This document shows, one piece after another, positions 1 to 12,483 of a stretch of 64,000 nt of DNA; position 1 is the first letter of the stretch; each line of letters opens with the position of its first letter. The position numbers and the translations under genes were made by a program. Location of the stretch: the NCBI RefSeq assembly GCF_000699445.3, contig NC_067196.1, positions 6,672,616 through 6,736,615 of the forward strand, given 5' to 3'. The notes under the pieces are model-generated. The model had not been told where the DNA came from. It was given only the letters and a program-made list of their open reading frames with translations, and made no database searches. The stretch is from Schistosoma haematobium. Lineage: Eukaryota > Platyhelminthes > Trematoda > Strigeidida > Schistosomatidae.

Positions 1-420
1 AGTAAATCAGTTTCGGTGTTTCGGAAGTTTCACTTCTTGTCGATGATTAAGTAGTCGAAGTAGTATTGTAGCGGTTGAAATTGCTAGGTGAAATTGAATT
101 CGTCTGATCGAGTGAAATGCATCGAATTTGAATGAACCGATCATGCATAAATTAGCATATTTTATACAATTAACTTCGAGATTCATTAGTTGGATTTTGG
201 CGTTATGGTTTGTACCAAGCAAATCAAGATACAACAACATTGGAATATCTGTTTGCTCTTTCATTGTTTTGCATTTATTAACACGGAGAGCTCTTGTCAT
301 GTTCCTCTCACTGTATACCGTATACTGTTAAGTCGTTTACCTATTTGAGTGAACATCAAGAAGTTGTTTCGATCATTATGATCGACTTCATTAAACAAAT
401 CTAACTTAAAACAAATAAAA
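1..420 (+). repeat. Copy of the IPSE spacer segment (S0 type)
   Basis: Almost base-for-base direct repeat of 10105-10520, the segment that lies between divergent IPSE genes A and B. It suggests that the window opens inside the remains of another IPSE spacer. It contains a short open stretch (128-331, plus) that resembles the 21707-21943 reading frame of the C/D spacer around the shared residues PIMH, but function is not evident. Confidence 0.8.
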
Positions 421-2079
421 CTTTTTTGAGTAATTCTGATTGAATAGATAAGACACGAATAATCTGTTATTTGTGTGCTCTCACACTGATTACACCGACT
501 TAGCAGCTGTATGTGAAATGAAAATTTATTTGAGTAATTCTGATTGATTAGATGTTTCTTGCAGATCATGTTTGAACGTTCAATGATTTCCCAACCTACT
601 TAGAAGTCTGCTTCAGTTATTTTCAAAACGGACACTCACATATCATGAACAATGTGGAAAATTCCTCTACCTAAATACGAATGAACATAGACTAGCAATA
701 AGAATACGTGGTATTACATTACTGATATCGTTTAATCCGAACAACCAGTATTGTAGAAATTTTGACATTGATATTATTATTTTCGGTGAAAATTACAAAG
801 GCGGTTAACGTTTATGTCAGTATACTGTCCATATGAGTTGATTTCCAATTACATGTGCATTAGTAGGCTAACAAATGGAACAAAATTATAACCGTGGTGA
901 AGAATTCCAACCAGTGTTCCAGTTGGTTTGTTATGTTTGATCTTATTTATTTAGTTACGGGGTGATTTTCTCGACCTCATTACCACTTAACGGTGATAGA
1001 ATTTAGTAATACTAATTACACATATGATTGCTTATTGAAACAAGTTTTAATTGGTGGAAATAGATAATTATGTGAATGCTGAACAGATGAATTGGATGAG
1101 CAACCGTTTGAGAAACATGCTGTAATCATCTGTATTGGATGAAGATAACGAAACTACAAAATCATTCAGTGATAATTGCGAGTAGATTTGTTGACCGATT
1201 TTGTCAATAGTTTCATCAATTTTATCAGTCATATTACGTGATTGTCAAGTCATGACAATGATTTATGACGATATTCTGAAACCATTATGTTTAACTAGTC
1301 ATGGTCTTGATTAAGGATTAGCCAGTTGGAAATAGGTATTGTTGTTTTAGGTGCTTCTAAAATAGTAGAAGTTTGTAGCGTTAACGAATTCGAACTGCCT
1401 GATTATATTACTAGAAGCAATTCAAAAATATTCATTCACATAGTGCTAATTTTAATAGTAGACCTCGGAGTTTTGATAGAAAATGTTTGTTTGGCCAACT
1501 ACTACCTGATAGTTCAGTTATTATAGTAGTGTAGTATGATGGTACATAAATTCGGTGACTTTATTATCTAAACTATGTTGATCTTTATAGGTAACTAATG
1601 TGATAGACCAGTTCATAAACTAAAATACCTATGGCAATAACGACTGTGATGAGTTTTGTGAAAAATATTACAGGCGGTTCAACTAATGATTGAATTCAAA
1701 TGACATTGATAAGATATATAGTGCAATGAATGTATAGGCCAGATTAATATGCAGATTTCTAAGATATATGACAATATAAGAATAACAAACCTGGTCAGAA
1801 AAATAATTTCAAAGTTAAGACTACTTATTGAACTTCAGTTAGGAATATGATGAGTTATAAAATTTCCATAAGAAGTTACTGAATTCAGCCTGGTGACATT
1901 TACAAATATGTGACAAAAGCAACTGGAACTAAGAAATGTCAAACAATTTTCTGAATCTAATATGCTTCGTCTGTGAACAATGTCTATCATTTGTCTCAGA
2001 ATTACTCAGACTTTATTGTTCTTGCATTTTCATACAAACTACATTCTGTTTCCATTCGTCACTGTTCGAATATTACATT
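421..2079. other. AT-rich DNA with an inverted copy of part of the A/B spacer
   Basis: No gene recognised. About 1030-1540 is a diverged inverted copy of about 10850-11220 in the A/B spacer. The phrase TTGAGTAATTCTGATTGA is duplicated at about 425 and 530. The stretch near 1975-2060 resembles the LTR-like repeat at 54.3 kb. Confidence 0.5.
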
Positions 2080-3000
2080 ACAACTTGCGTTACAACATAG
2101 GTGTAAAGATTGTTGGGAATACGTCTGCTTACTGAATGTAAATAAATAGTATGAAACAATATAGAAAAGAGTGGAAAAGGAGCGAGTAGGAACAATGTAA
2201 GACAAACTTAACAGTGATGCCATTGACTTTGTTAATTGGTTGATTTAGTAAAATTCCAGGAGTCTAGATAAATACTTGTCTTTCAACGTATAAACAATCT
2301 AAAATCCAGTCTACATATCACACAATATAAATGTTTATCGAGGAGACTGTAAATAGTGACCTGAAAACAAATTCGGAATGATGATGAATAGGATAACAGT
2401 AACTAAGGATTTACACATCAACTAAACGAATATATTTATATATATTCATAGTAATCGAGTTACTGCATAGTTACAAAATATGAATACATGCTATGGATTT
2501 GGAAGTTGGTAATTCAAAATATCTGTAGGAACTTTTATTTAATTGATTGCCGACTGATTCGGAATTCCAAATACAATACATCCATTTGTGTTCAGCTGGT
2601 TCTGTCTGAATGAAGTTGCATTTTCTCAGTAATTCCTAGTTAGAACAATTATTCGAATACTAATTATTATCATATTGGCGTTGCGATGAATCCTGCACTT
2701 GAACATTTCAATGTACATGCAAATTCTTACCTTCCTACGATCACATGTGATGGTTTGAAATTTTGAGTATGATCAGGAAACATGTTAAGGCTGAAAAAAT
2801 TGTGGCTCATTTCAGATTCTAATAAAAATTGGGTGTTTCTATTAACCATATTGTGGCACTGGACCTTAACCACACAACACTCAAAGCTGAACACGAGACA
2901 ACAGTGAAAGTAGATATTCAACACATAATGCGGCGGAAAACACAACGGTGGTGGAGGCTTGAAGAATGAATTCAATTAATTCAAACCCAACAGATGTCAT
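2080..3000 (-). repeat. Outer inverted-repeat arm (partner 15254-16615)
   Basis: Reverse complement of 15254-16615 except for an extra 433 bp in the right-hand copy. Bases 2080-2240 also match 7660-7815 in direct orientation, a Penelope-like terminal-repeat segment. A minus-strand frame of 82 codons (2727-2975) ends at a GTAAGA donor-like site but resembles no family I know and is broken in the partner copy. I do not call it a gene. Confidence 0.75.
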
Positions 3001-3290
3001 GGCTCGGTCATTCAGAAATAACTTTTATTCATATAAGGTATATTTTTCCAATTTTTAGCTTAAATTTTTACTTTATTATACACTGTTGATAGTGACGATA
3101 CGATGGGTCCGTGTAGACAATGATGTAAATTCCTGGTAATATCTTTTACATTAGGCAGATACATCATAACAATTCTACAATCTTAAGATTGAGTCAATTA
3201 TTAGAGTAATAATAACGACGAAGTAGACAATAGTTTTTCTACCGTTTATCCTTATCCACTATTTCGGCAGTCAGTGTCCATACTCAAACA
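3001..3290. other. No recognisable feature
   Basis: AT-rich, with no convincing open frame or repeat. Confidence 0.4.
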
Positions 3291-3294
3291 GATT

Positions 3295-3498
3295 TTATAA
3301 CTCGCTGTATTCTTGACATGACTTTATTGTTGACGCATACAGTAATAGAGTACTGAGATATGGCTCACCACTGCCAGTGTCAACAATAAAGTTAAAGGAA
3401 GTCTTGATACTCTTTAGTCGCTCTGAATTCCAGCTAAAGCTGGAAGGACTGGCATTCAGAAAATAACTGGACCAACACAATAAATGCAAGTTTATCAA
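3295..3498 (-). pseudogene. LTR-retrotransposon aspartic-protease scrap
   Basis: A 67-codon minus-strand frame contains the segment FIVDTGSGEPYLS, the active-site D-T-G of a retroviral-type aspartic protease preceded by hydrophobic residues, as in Gypsy-like pol polyproteins. Nothing upstream or downstream continues gag, RT or integrase, so this is a short fossil. The family is identified from this motif alone. It could be linked to the gag scrap at 15447-15879, but the two lie in different inverted-repeat contexts. Confidence 0.5.
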
Positions 3499-5190
3499 GT
3501 TAAAATCAGAAGCACTTTGAGAGAGTAGCTTTCAATGAATCAACTTGGAATATATATATATATATACCATGTACTAGTTCAGTGAGAAAATATGAACATT
3601 GAATAATCATGATGACTTCATAGGTAACGATTCATACTGGGTTATGTATTTAATATATTAACAATAAAAGTTAGTGTAACGTCTTCACATAGTATTGCTG
3701 TTTACTTCTACAACAACGAGAGTAAAGAGATTAGGATCTTCAAGTGAGACAACTTTCATGTGGATGACTGAAAATAAGGGGATGCACTATTTTGTGTAGA
3801 GACATTTTATTGGTACACAACAACATTACTCCCATCCTTCTATTTCATTGTGACTTCCACTCATTTCTGTGAAATCGAATGACTGTTGCTATTACTCATT
3901 ATACATAGCTTTTTTGTGTTTCACACAATGTTCTTGTTCATGGTGAATGTCGTTGTGATTATTGTTGTTATTAGGAAGACAACTACGACCAAACAAATTT
4001 TAACTAGAATTCAGTTGAGTTTGGTGGCAACCGTTCAATTTTCACATCATAAATATCGAGTTGAACACGGAAAGTCCAGTATTGGAAGCTGGTAAATATT
4101 GGACGGAGACACGATCCGAATTCGGCAATCCATGTTAGGGATGATCCATGACTACATGATACTTATAACCATACGCGATCAATCAAATCGTTGCTTAAAC
4201 GCAGTACTGGTCGGTATGTTCGTGCGTTCCACTTAAAGACCACAATTTGTTTAATTATTCTACCAGTCGAATTGTTTTCACGTTTAGAAACAAATAAAGT
4301 TTAAGGTCAAGTTGCCTTGTTCTGACTATAGCTTCCACATAGACTCTGGGTCGCCAGTATCGCGTTTATTGTTCCGGTAGAATATCCGTAAGGCAAATTC
4401 AATCCCAAACACCTTAACCGTCAATCGAAACAAGCATCGATCTCGCGCTCTCGCATTACCTCTAAACTGCTGATTAGGAACCCAACTATTATTTTATAAT
4501 TAAAGACTTTGTATTCAATATTAAATGAATTATATTGATAATTGTTTCAAAGTAATATCCACAAGAAGACTGAATACCTGTAGGAAATCTCCTCAATATA
4601 AATTCTTTGAAAACCTCTGGATGAAAAATGAATACAACGTTTGAAAATTAATGAAAAGTAAGTAACTCGACATATGCCACTAATGTATGACCGACGTAAC
4701 AATTGATACATCATCATAGTTATGATGATTAAGAATGGTCATTTCAATAAATATTGTGATTATTCGTAATGATTTCTTAGAGACGAGAGAGAATAAATGT
4801 TTCAAATTCTGTTTCAACGATTTGTTGAATCATCACTATGAGGGTCTATTGGAATATATGTTTCTTGTATGTCGAACAACTGGATATATTCGGTCAGTGG
4901 ATAATTAAGCTCAACATTTATTTTAAAAATTCACAGTCTCATAATTATTGGTAAACGTCTCTTTTAAAGATTGATTTTTACTTCAAATTTAGTGTTGGAC
5001 CATTGACGTTCATTCACTTACTGACTAATATTGAGTGAATACTATCTAGCATTTCAAATGGAAATTCGTTCACTAGATGTTATTACGATAATGGTTACTG
5101 TACAAGCGAGATTTGTTAACCACTGTCAATTCAAATAAATATGATATATGATATGTATACACTGGAAATCCGAAAATAATTAAATTTGAT
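3499..5190. other. AT-rich intergenic DNA
   Basis: No supported gene. Contains a short (TA)n run at about 3549-3566. Several open frames of about 70 codons show no family resemblance and no splice context. Confidence 0.4.
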
Positions 5191-5224
5191 CTTCACAAAC
5201 AGTGAAATGTAAATAAAATGGACT

Positions 5225-5420
5225 GGATTCCGCAAAACCAAAGGAAAAGTGCTAGACCCAAACAACACATTACTCCGAGAAATGGAGGCAGGCATGAGAA
5301 AAATGAACAACAATTGGATAGAACTAGAAGGAAAGACCAAGAACGGAGTGGGTTGGAGAATGCTGATCGACGGCCTGTGTTCTGTAGAAAGTAGCAGACG
5401 CAGAATTCCAGTATCATACA
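5225..5420 (+). pseudogene. RTE-like non-LTR retrotransposon, C-terminal scrap
   Basis: The plus-strand frame reads LLREMEAGMRKMNNNW and then VGWRMLIDGLCSVESSRRR. This is the C-terminal end of the schistosome RTE/SR2-like polyprotein also seen at 53.4, 56.6 and 62.1 kb (shared WRML and GLCS). Only about 60 codons remain, a 5'-truncated copy. It lies just downstream of the tail of an oppositely oriented second element (5490-7112). Confidence 0.7.
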
Positions 5421-5489
5421 CGACGTCTCACTCTCTTAACAGACCGATAGCAACTTCCATCAATTTTCGGTTCCAAGAAGAATAACATC

Positions 5490-7112
5490 TCAATGTTTTT
5501 ATTTATTTTATTTGAACACATGAATATTGGTACAAGAGAGCGCCAGTATATATGCGCCACACAAAACAATGAGAATTCGAAGAGAAGTAGAAAAAACTAA
5601 GGAGCGCAAAAGAAAAGAGAACAATGACGAAGAGGTTGGAGTAAGGTAGTGTGGTAGTAACGAGGGAACGTAAAGGTACAATCAGAAGAAATCTTTCAGG
5701 TAAAGGAGACACAACCACTTTTTATGAAGAAAGTAAAAGAAGGTTACAGCAGGATCGCCACTGGCTTCTATTCTGAGCCATATCTGATAACGTCTCTAGC
5801 CACTGTGTAGCACCATCTCTCAGACCCCAACCAGGGAGTCGTGAAGGACCAACAGAAGCCAGTCCTTTGCAGCTTTCTTTCATACCACGACACCATGTCA
5901 TGCACTGACCACCTCTCCGCTTCTTTCAACCAGTCGCAGAGTCGGCAAATAATGCACGACGTGGAATTCTCTGGGACGACATTCGGAGAACATGTCCAAG
6001 CCACCGAAGTCGGTGTTTCAAGATGGTGACACCAATTGAATTATCATCTCTGTGCCCGAACACACGATGCCGAACCTCTGCATTACTAATATGGTGTTGC
6101 CACTGGATGTCAGCAATCCTTCGGAGACAGCGATGATCGAACACAGAGAGTCGTCTAACGTCCTCAACTCGGAGAGACCAGGTTTCACAAGCATAGAGCA
6201 AAACTGCTCTCACCGACGCGTTGTGGATCCGACCTTTACAGCCAGACTAACATCACGAAGGCGCCAAAGGTGGCCCAGATTGGCATAAGCCGCTCTGGCT
6301 TTCACTATTCGTGCATTGATCTCATCACTCACACCCCCACCAGCACTTATGCAGCTACCCAGATACACGAACTTCTCAACTACGTCTATCTGCTCACCAT
6401 CCAGGGTGAGTACAGGATTAGAATCCTGCCAGTCTTGTAGAAGTACTTCGCACTTCGAAGGTGCAAAGTACATACCATACCTACGGACACTGATTGCCAA
6501 CCCCACTGCTCGAATGGAACAATGGAGAGAGGTGGTTGTATGCCCTCACTCTGCCTGAGGTGTTTTTATATAGGGCTTTTAGGATGTTAATAAACTTCTC
6601 AGGCACACCCTTCTTCAATAGACAATCCCAGAGAACAGTCCTATCCAACGAATCGAAGACAGCCCTGATGTCAAGAAACACTACGATTGTTGGCCTTTGA
6701 TAAGTATGGCGGTGTTCTAACATTTGGCGGAGGGTGAAGATATGATCAATACATCCTCGACCTGAACGAAACCCAGCCTGCTCCTCGCGAGTCAATCTTT
6801 CTCGGGTTTTGAACAACCTACGAAGAATGACGGAAGCCAATAGCTTGGACGCAATCGGAAGTAAACTTATCCCCCGATAGTTGTTACAGGAACGACGTGA
6901 ACCCTTTTTAAAGATAGGGACAACTATCGACTCATTCCATGACGTTGGTACACTCTCTAGTTCCCAAACCTTTGTAAACAACGTCGTCAATTCCTTAGTC
7001 AAAAAGTCACCACCATCTTTAAAAAGAGCCGGAAGTAAGTCATCTGGGCCAGGTGATTCGTAACGCTTCAAGAGTTGGAGTTCCTTACGGACTTCCTCCT
7101 CATTTGGTGGAT
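5490..7112 (-). pseudogene. Non-LTR retrotransposon, reverse-transcriptase to 3' end, 5'-truncated and frame-broken
   Basis: Minus-strand frames join into an RT polyprotein. The first (7112 down to about 6490) has the fingers/palm blocks SPGPDDLLP, NNYRGISLLP, EEQAGFRSGRGCIDHIF and FLDIRAVFDSLDR. The second (6506-6210) has the thumb blocks LDGEQIDVVEKFVYLGS and KARAAYANLGHLWR. The third (6213-5768) has YACETWSL and LRWLGHVLRM and continues into a Trp/Cys-rich tail. The order is that of RTE/CR1-like elements. The endonuclease is absent, and frames change at about 6490 and 6210. The FADD-containing palm block was lost between the first two frames, so it is inactive. It belongs to a different subfamily from the SR2-like copies at 44-62 kb. 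Breakpoint at about 7112, where the coding similarity stops abruptly. Confidence 0.85.
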
Positions 7113-7189
7113 CTCAATGTACACCCTAGAGATCACTTGTAGCGAAGGTCTACAATCCTTATTGGTTATGGTTTTACTATCAAATATAC

Positions 7190-7815
7190 GTCAACGACCA
7201 GATTGGAGCAGACTAAGTGTTAATGCTATCGAAGCGTCCTAGTAACCCCGATTGAGATACGCGGAAAATCGAAGTGCCCAAACAACGATTTGTCTACAAT
7301 AGTAGTTCTTTATTAAATAATACACGAAATTTAGTTACAAACCTCAACTTGTGAGGTGTCTAGGCGTTTAAACGCGTCCTCTGAGAATGAAAATAACTAA
7401 GGCTTCCTGTGGGAGTAACATAAAGAATAATTATAACATACGATAGTACAAAGACAGCCGATAGCTGTGTCTAAATTGGATAACAGTTTATGAGCAATCG
7501 AAACTCGAACCGAGGGCAAAGCAATATGGAAACTGTTGCGTTTAAACAAATGCACAAAACTGTGGATAACGGTTACAGTGATTAAGATACAGTAATTATA
7601 ATGATAAATACAATGATAAGTACAATAAACGTTATAAGTATATTTGAACAATTCAGAATATTACAGAACAACTCGCGTTACAATGTAAGTTTGAAAATTG
7701 TTAGGAATACGACTGCTTACTGAATGTAAATGAGTAGTATAAAACAATATACAGAAGTGTAGAAAGGGAATGAGCAGGAACAATGTAAAACAAACTTAAC
7801 ATCAAGTCATCATCG
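7190..7815 (-). repeat. Penelope-like terminal-repeat (pLTR) fragments, inverted
   Basis: Bases 7240-7400 are the reverse complement of about 18360-18510, immediately downstream of the Penelope-like gene at 16.7-17.9 kb. Bases 7500-7815 are the reverse complement of about 16485-16740, just upstream of that gene. It is therefore a minus-oriented, coding-depleted remnant of the same element. Confidence 0.7.
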
Positions 7816-8029
7816 AGATTGATCAGCTCAAACCGAACGACAAACGAGGATTCCGTATTAGCGACAGTATTCAACGAAGCAGAAGTAAAACGAGCTATGT
7901 CGGCTGAAATTGACGCCTTAACGGTAATGGCGAACATAGTTCAGCGTGTTAAGTAGTCGTGCAATGCACTTCAGTAGGTCACGAAATATGTGCATGATGG
8001 TCGACCAAACAACGTTGTTATGACCCGAT

Positions 8030-8485
8030 AAGAATAATGAGTGGTAATTTATGGGATCCATTTGTGGACCAACACTATACGTATATTTTTACAGTGTAAT
8101 TGTTAATTAACTAAAATATCCTTATTGATTAAATGTTTAAAATCTTCCAGGGCAATATCGATATATATATATATATATGCAATTGTTTATGTACGATTCG
8201 AAGAGTGTTTGTTGTGAACGCTCGAGATCGCTTGATCTCGCTTGTTTCTGGCTGTCTGCAGAATATAATTCTCAATCTAAGCTTGGACATCTCACTCTAG
8301 TTAGCGGAGCTAGTATGCATCAATACCTAGCTTACTAGTATTTGATCACCGAATGTAGTTATTCGTTCGAACATGAAGTAAACAGCTGATAGCTACAGAC
8401 CTAGCAAAAGCCCACACATATTTACTCGAGTACACGCGTCGACGTACTGTGTCAGTGATCCTCAACTACTGCACAATATATGGAA
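8030..8485. other. Possible solo-LTR-like stretch
   Basis: This differs in texture from its neighbours (fewer A/T runs, several GATC/CTAG words, a short (TA)n at 8160-8178) and ends abruptly at the IPSE palindrome arm at 8498. It begins near TGTTATGACCCG and ends near GGAACA, so an LTR is possible, but there is no second copy in the window. Confidence 0.25.
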
Positions 8486-8570
8486 CATTTCAGATCACCA
8501 ATTTCATGAGTTCATATGCATATATTTAGTTAACAGCACACAACAATTATAAGCACATGAAATTCCTCGA

Positions 8571-9125
8571 TTAGTATCGACAATATTTCCTTCCACGTTT
8601 CGATTCACTGATACATTGAACCATTCCATTTTCCCCATAAACACACTTTTGAATGGAGGAAATCCTTCTCAATCCGGATTTCATGAAGTCATCAATGCAG
8701 GCACCATGTCCAACAGCAGTGTTCGCACCAGAGTAGTTGACGTCTCTGTGATGAACAAATATGGAATGGAAAATGACAGAAACGTTTCAACATCCATCTT
8801 AAGTGTGAACTTACAAGCAAATTAGAACGTGCATGAAACAGGCAAAACGCAGACATTAACCATAATCATAAAAATGAATCGATCTTCAAACCTACTCATA
8901 TATACGCCAGTATGGAGGCTGTCCCGTCGAATTATGTATCAAAGGTACACAAACAGATCCAGGTATCCATGGTGGTGAGAGTGAGCCAACGCTCTTGTAC
9001 ACTTCAATATATGAACCACTCTTATACTTTCCATCGTACAATCGTAGACAATACTTGCATGAATCTGATTTGGTTATGACTAATTGATTTATCAATGTGT
9101 ATGACAATAAAGCAATGAGAAACAT
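8571..9125 (-). CDS. IPSE: IPSE/alpha-1 (interleukin-4-inducing principle of schistosome eggs), copy A
   Basis: Two exons, minus strand: 9125-8896 and 8745-8571 (230 + 175 nt). The donor is GTAGGT, the acceptor TTCATCACAG, and the intron 150 nt in phase 2. The product is 134 residues, the length known for S. mansoni IPSE. Residues 1-20 (MFLIALLSYT...) form the signal peptide. The mature protein starts DSCKYCLRLYDG and continues with SVGSLSPPWIPGSVC. Exon 2 gives NYSG, GHGACIDDF, RRISSI and the tail SKRGRKYCRY. Known from the family: a secreted egg glycoprotein dimer with a crystallin-like fold that binds IgE, triggers IL-4 release from basophils, binds chemokines and enters host nuclei. Oddity: the basic tail reads K-R-G-R-K instead of K-R-R-R-K. 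N-glycosylation sequons are NST (late exon 1) and NYS (early exon 2). The ATG at 9185 touches the TATA box (TATATAAA, 9192-9185) and cannot be the start, so I chose the ATG at 9125. Confidence 0.95.
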
Positions 9126-9184
9126 CGAATTAGCTGACATTGCTTTTTCGTTTTGTTCTTGAGATGAATTAGTCGATTGACGCA

Positions 9185-9345
9185 TTTATATAGTTTTCAG
9201 TAGATGTGAGATTTCAATAAATCGCTTAATCCACAGTGGATATGTGATTGTCATGATTTGTGCGGAATTATCAGCGTCAACAATTCAGAAGAGAATAAAA
9301 TGATCATTGTGATAGGTGACACCGTTAATTCCCATGTTACGTGAC
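9185..9345 (-). promoter_or_regulatory. IPSE copy A core promoter
   Basis: TATATAAA at 9192-9185, with the perfect 11-bp palindrome TCCACTGTGGA (9233-9243) upstream. The block up to about 9345 is conserved in all eight copies. Confidence 0.7.
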
Positions 9346-9837
9346 TATGTTTGCATTGTTGATCACGCAGCTTGATTAAGTAGTTTGAGGATCAGCATCA
9401 CGTCAATTGAAATTCTGGTTTCGTGCACACTGTTTGCGATGTCCACGGATGATGTTTGTGTGAATTGTTGAATGAGTGATGAGTGAATGCATCTCCAAAT
9501 TCTACATTGTCTAAAACAATATAGCAGTGTCAGAATAGAGCTGTTTTATGAAATTGCGATTACACAAATACGTTTCGATATAGAATGGATAATGTATTAG
9601 TGTATTTTCTTTAACATGTAATCAGAGATTTCGGAATTAACAGTAGTAATATTCTTAGAAGAATGAATAGTTATTTCATGGATGTTGTGTAGAACACTCG
9701 ATTGCTGTCACGTGACCACATTTGTATTGTTAAGAATTAGTTGTCACCGCGTATTCTCATATAGTTATTCCTATATTAGGACTGCAAATGTACGTGAACA
9801 CTAGTGTCTATTATATTTTAAATTATAGGCGTCTTAT

Positions 9838-11216
9838 AGTGCTTTCGATATATGTTCCATTTCAGATAAGATCTGAGTTATTTTGAGCTCACTATTTAGT
9901 GTTGAAATGTGTGCTATGACGCTCAGGTCACTGTTTTATGTTTCGATATATTAAGATTGGAGTTGATGGATGGTTTCTAAACTGTCAGTGTAACATGTTT
10001 TGCTTACATTTTGAAAATGATTTAATTGTGTTATTTAATACTTTTTTCATTCATGTATTATGTACACATATTAATTTCTGCTCATTCATACTTTCAAATA
10101 ACTGAAGTAAATCAGTTTCGGTGTTTCGGAAGTTTCACTTCTTGTCGATGGTTAAGTAGTCCAAGTAGTATTGTAGCGGTTGAAATTGCTAGGTGAAATT
10201 GAATTCGTCTGATCGAGTGAAATGCATCGAATTTGAATGAACCGATCATGCATAAATTAGCATATTTTATACAATTAACTTCGAGATTCATTAGTTGGAT
10301 TTTGGCGTTATGGTTTGTACCAAGCAAATCAAGATACAACAACATTGGAATATCTGTTTGCTCTTTCATTGTTTTGCATTTATTAACACGGAGAGCTCTT
10401 GTCATGTTCCTCTCACTGTATACTGTATACTGTAAAGTCATTTACCTATTTGAGTGAACATCAAGAAGTTGTTTCGATCATTATGATCGACTTCATTAAA
10501 CAAATCTAACATAAAACAATCAGAACGCTTAATTCACAGTTACTAAACAACCTGACGTTCGTTATCGCAACCACGGATAATTGGGATGTACGCGGTAGCT
10601 AAGCACAAAATTACACAACAAACCACACTATCACACGAAGGCTCTTTGTCTACGGTGAGGACTGTCTGTAGAGTACAATGAAATGAGATCGTTTCAGAAG
10701 ACATCGGTTTCTATTCTGCATGCCTGATAAAATCAGTAAGAAGCAAGGGAGTGAAGGAAGACATTATTTGGGTTTCATACTGCATTTGTTGTATTTAGTA
10801 TTTCATGACGGACTGACTACAGAAAAACAGTACTATGATGTGATGTACTATATCTCCATAAATGTTCAACGGTCATACTACACTACTATTATAGGTATAC
10901 AACCAGGTTGTGTTTGGCTAAACAAACATTCTCTATCAAAACTCCGAGACCTACTATTGAAATGGTTTCAGAATATCGTCACAAAGCATTGTCATGACTT
11001 GTTAATCATGTAATATGACTGATAAAATTGATGAAACTATTGACGAAATCGGTCGACAAATTGACTCGTGATAATCATTAAATTATGTTGCATATTCGTC
11101 ATATTCATCCAATGCAGATGATTACAGCATGTTTCTCAAACGGTTGCTCATTCAATTCATCTGTTCAACATTCACATTTAATCTGTTCAACATTCACATA
11201 ATTATCTATTTCCAAC

Positions 11217-11257
<41 letters not shown>

Positions 11258-11778
11258 ACGCCTACATAACACTACTGGATACAGCATCATATAATATATG
11301 TTCGAGTCTGAGTTTTGATAACACTTCGACCATTCGTTTGGTTACCCACATTTAATTCCATTTCTTTTTCACATATCGGCACACATATACCCGAACATCT
11401 AAACCACTCATTCATACGGCCAATTTCACAATTCATAAAGCTATCAGCATACATGCAATTCCAAACACAGATATCTGGTATGGAATTACTTTAATACACA
11501 TGCATTTATCTTATTCTGCAATGTCTGTAATGTCTCATTCACTTGAAGTCTTTCCTGGGCTAAACTTCATGAAAAATGTTCATGGTATTTGCTATAAACA
11601 CAGAATATTCGGTTCATCCGAATACCGAAAAGCTGTCGCGTAGAAATGAATATTGTAATCAAGAGTTCATCCGTTAAACCAGATTAATTGATGAAACACT
11701 TTTATCATCACTGTCATGCTAACTGTCAAAAAATTCATCACATCACGTAATGAACGTTGAACATTAACGAAGATATCA
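9838..11778. repeat. Spacer S0 between divergent IPSE genes A and B
   Basis: About 1.9 kb. Bases 10105-10520 repeat 1-420 directly. Bases 10545-10880 recur inverted at about 18750-19060. Bases 10850-11220 recur inverted at about 1030-1540. Bases 11690-11780 recur directly at about 18660-18770. A (TA)n microsatellite lies at 11220-11255. The 97-codon frame at 10720-11013 is not preserved in the other copies, so I do not call it a gene. Confidence 0.75.
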
Positions 11779-12264
11779 GACGCCTAAATTAAAAATAATA
11801 GACACTAGTGTTCACGTACATTTGCAGTCCTAATATAGGAATAACTATATGAGAATACGCGGTGACAACTAATTCTTAACAATACAAATGTGGTCACGTG
11901 ACAGCAATCAAGTGTTCTACACAACATCCATGAAATAACTATTCATTCTTCTAAGAATATTACTACTGTTAATTCCGAAATCTCTGATTACATGTTAAAG
12001 AAAATACACTAATACATTATCCATTCTATATCGAAACGTATTTGTGTAATCGCAATTTCATAAAACAGCTCTATTCTGACACTGCTATATTGTTTTAGAC
12101 AATGTAGAATTTGGAGATGCATTCACTCATCACTCATTCAACAATTCACACAAACATCATCCGTGGACATCGCAAACAGTGTGCACGAAACCAGAATTTC
12201 AATTGACGTGATGCTGATCCTCAAACTACTTAATCAAGCTGCGTGATCAACAATGCAAACATAG

Positions 12265-12424
12265 TCACGTAACATGGGAATTAACGGTGTCACCTATCAC
12301 AATGATCATTTCATTCTCTTCTGAATTGTTGACGCTGATAATTCCGCACAAATCATGACAATCACATATCCACTGTGGATTAAGCGATTTATTGAAATCT
12401 CACATCTACTGAAAACTATATAAA
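12265..12424 (+). promoter_or_regulatory. IPSE copy B core promoter
   Basis: TATATAAA at 12417-12424 and TCCACTGTGGA at about 12369-12379. The in-frame ATG at 12424 overlaps the TATA box. A start of transcription 25-30 bp downstream (inference) would leave 12469 or 12484 as the first usable ATG. Confidence 0.7.
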
Positions 12425-12483
12425 TGCGTCAATCGACTAATTCATCTCAAGAACAAAACGAAAAAGCAATGTCAGCTAATTCG

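Larger units (their letters stand above)
8498..9837 (-). repeat. Left arm of the A/B IPSE palindrome
   Basis: Near-perfect reverse complement of 11779-13117. It carries the whole of IPSE copy A, its 3' flank and about 700 bp upstream of it. The spacer between the arms is 9838-11778. Confidence 0.95.

Noticed and set aside
2727..2975. 82-codon frame ending at a donor-like GTAAGA
   Set aside because: The partner arm has the frame destroyed by the 433-bp difference, and no downstream exon was recognised.
8616..8825. 69-codon frame opposite to IPSE exon 2 of copies A and B
   Set aside because: Antisense shadow of exon 2 and part of the intron.
10720..11013. 97-codon frame in the A/B spacer
   Set aside because: The homologous inverted copy at 18.7-19.0 kb does not keep the frame open.
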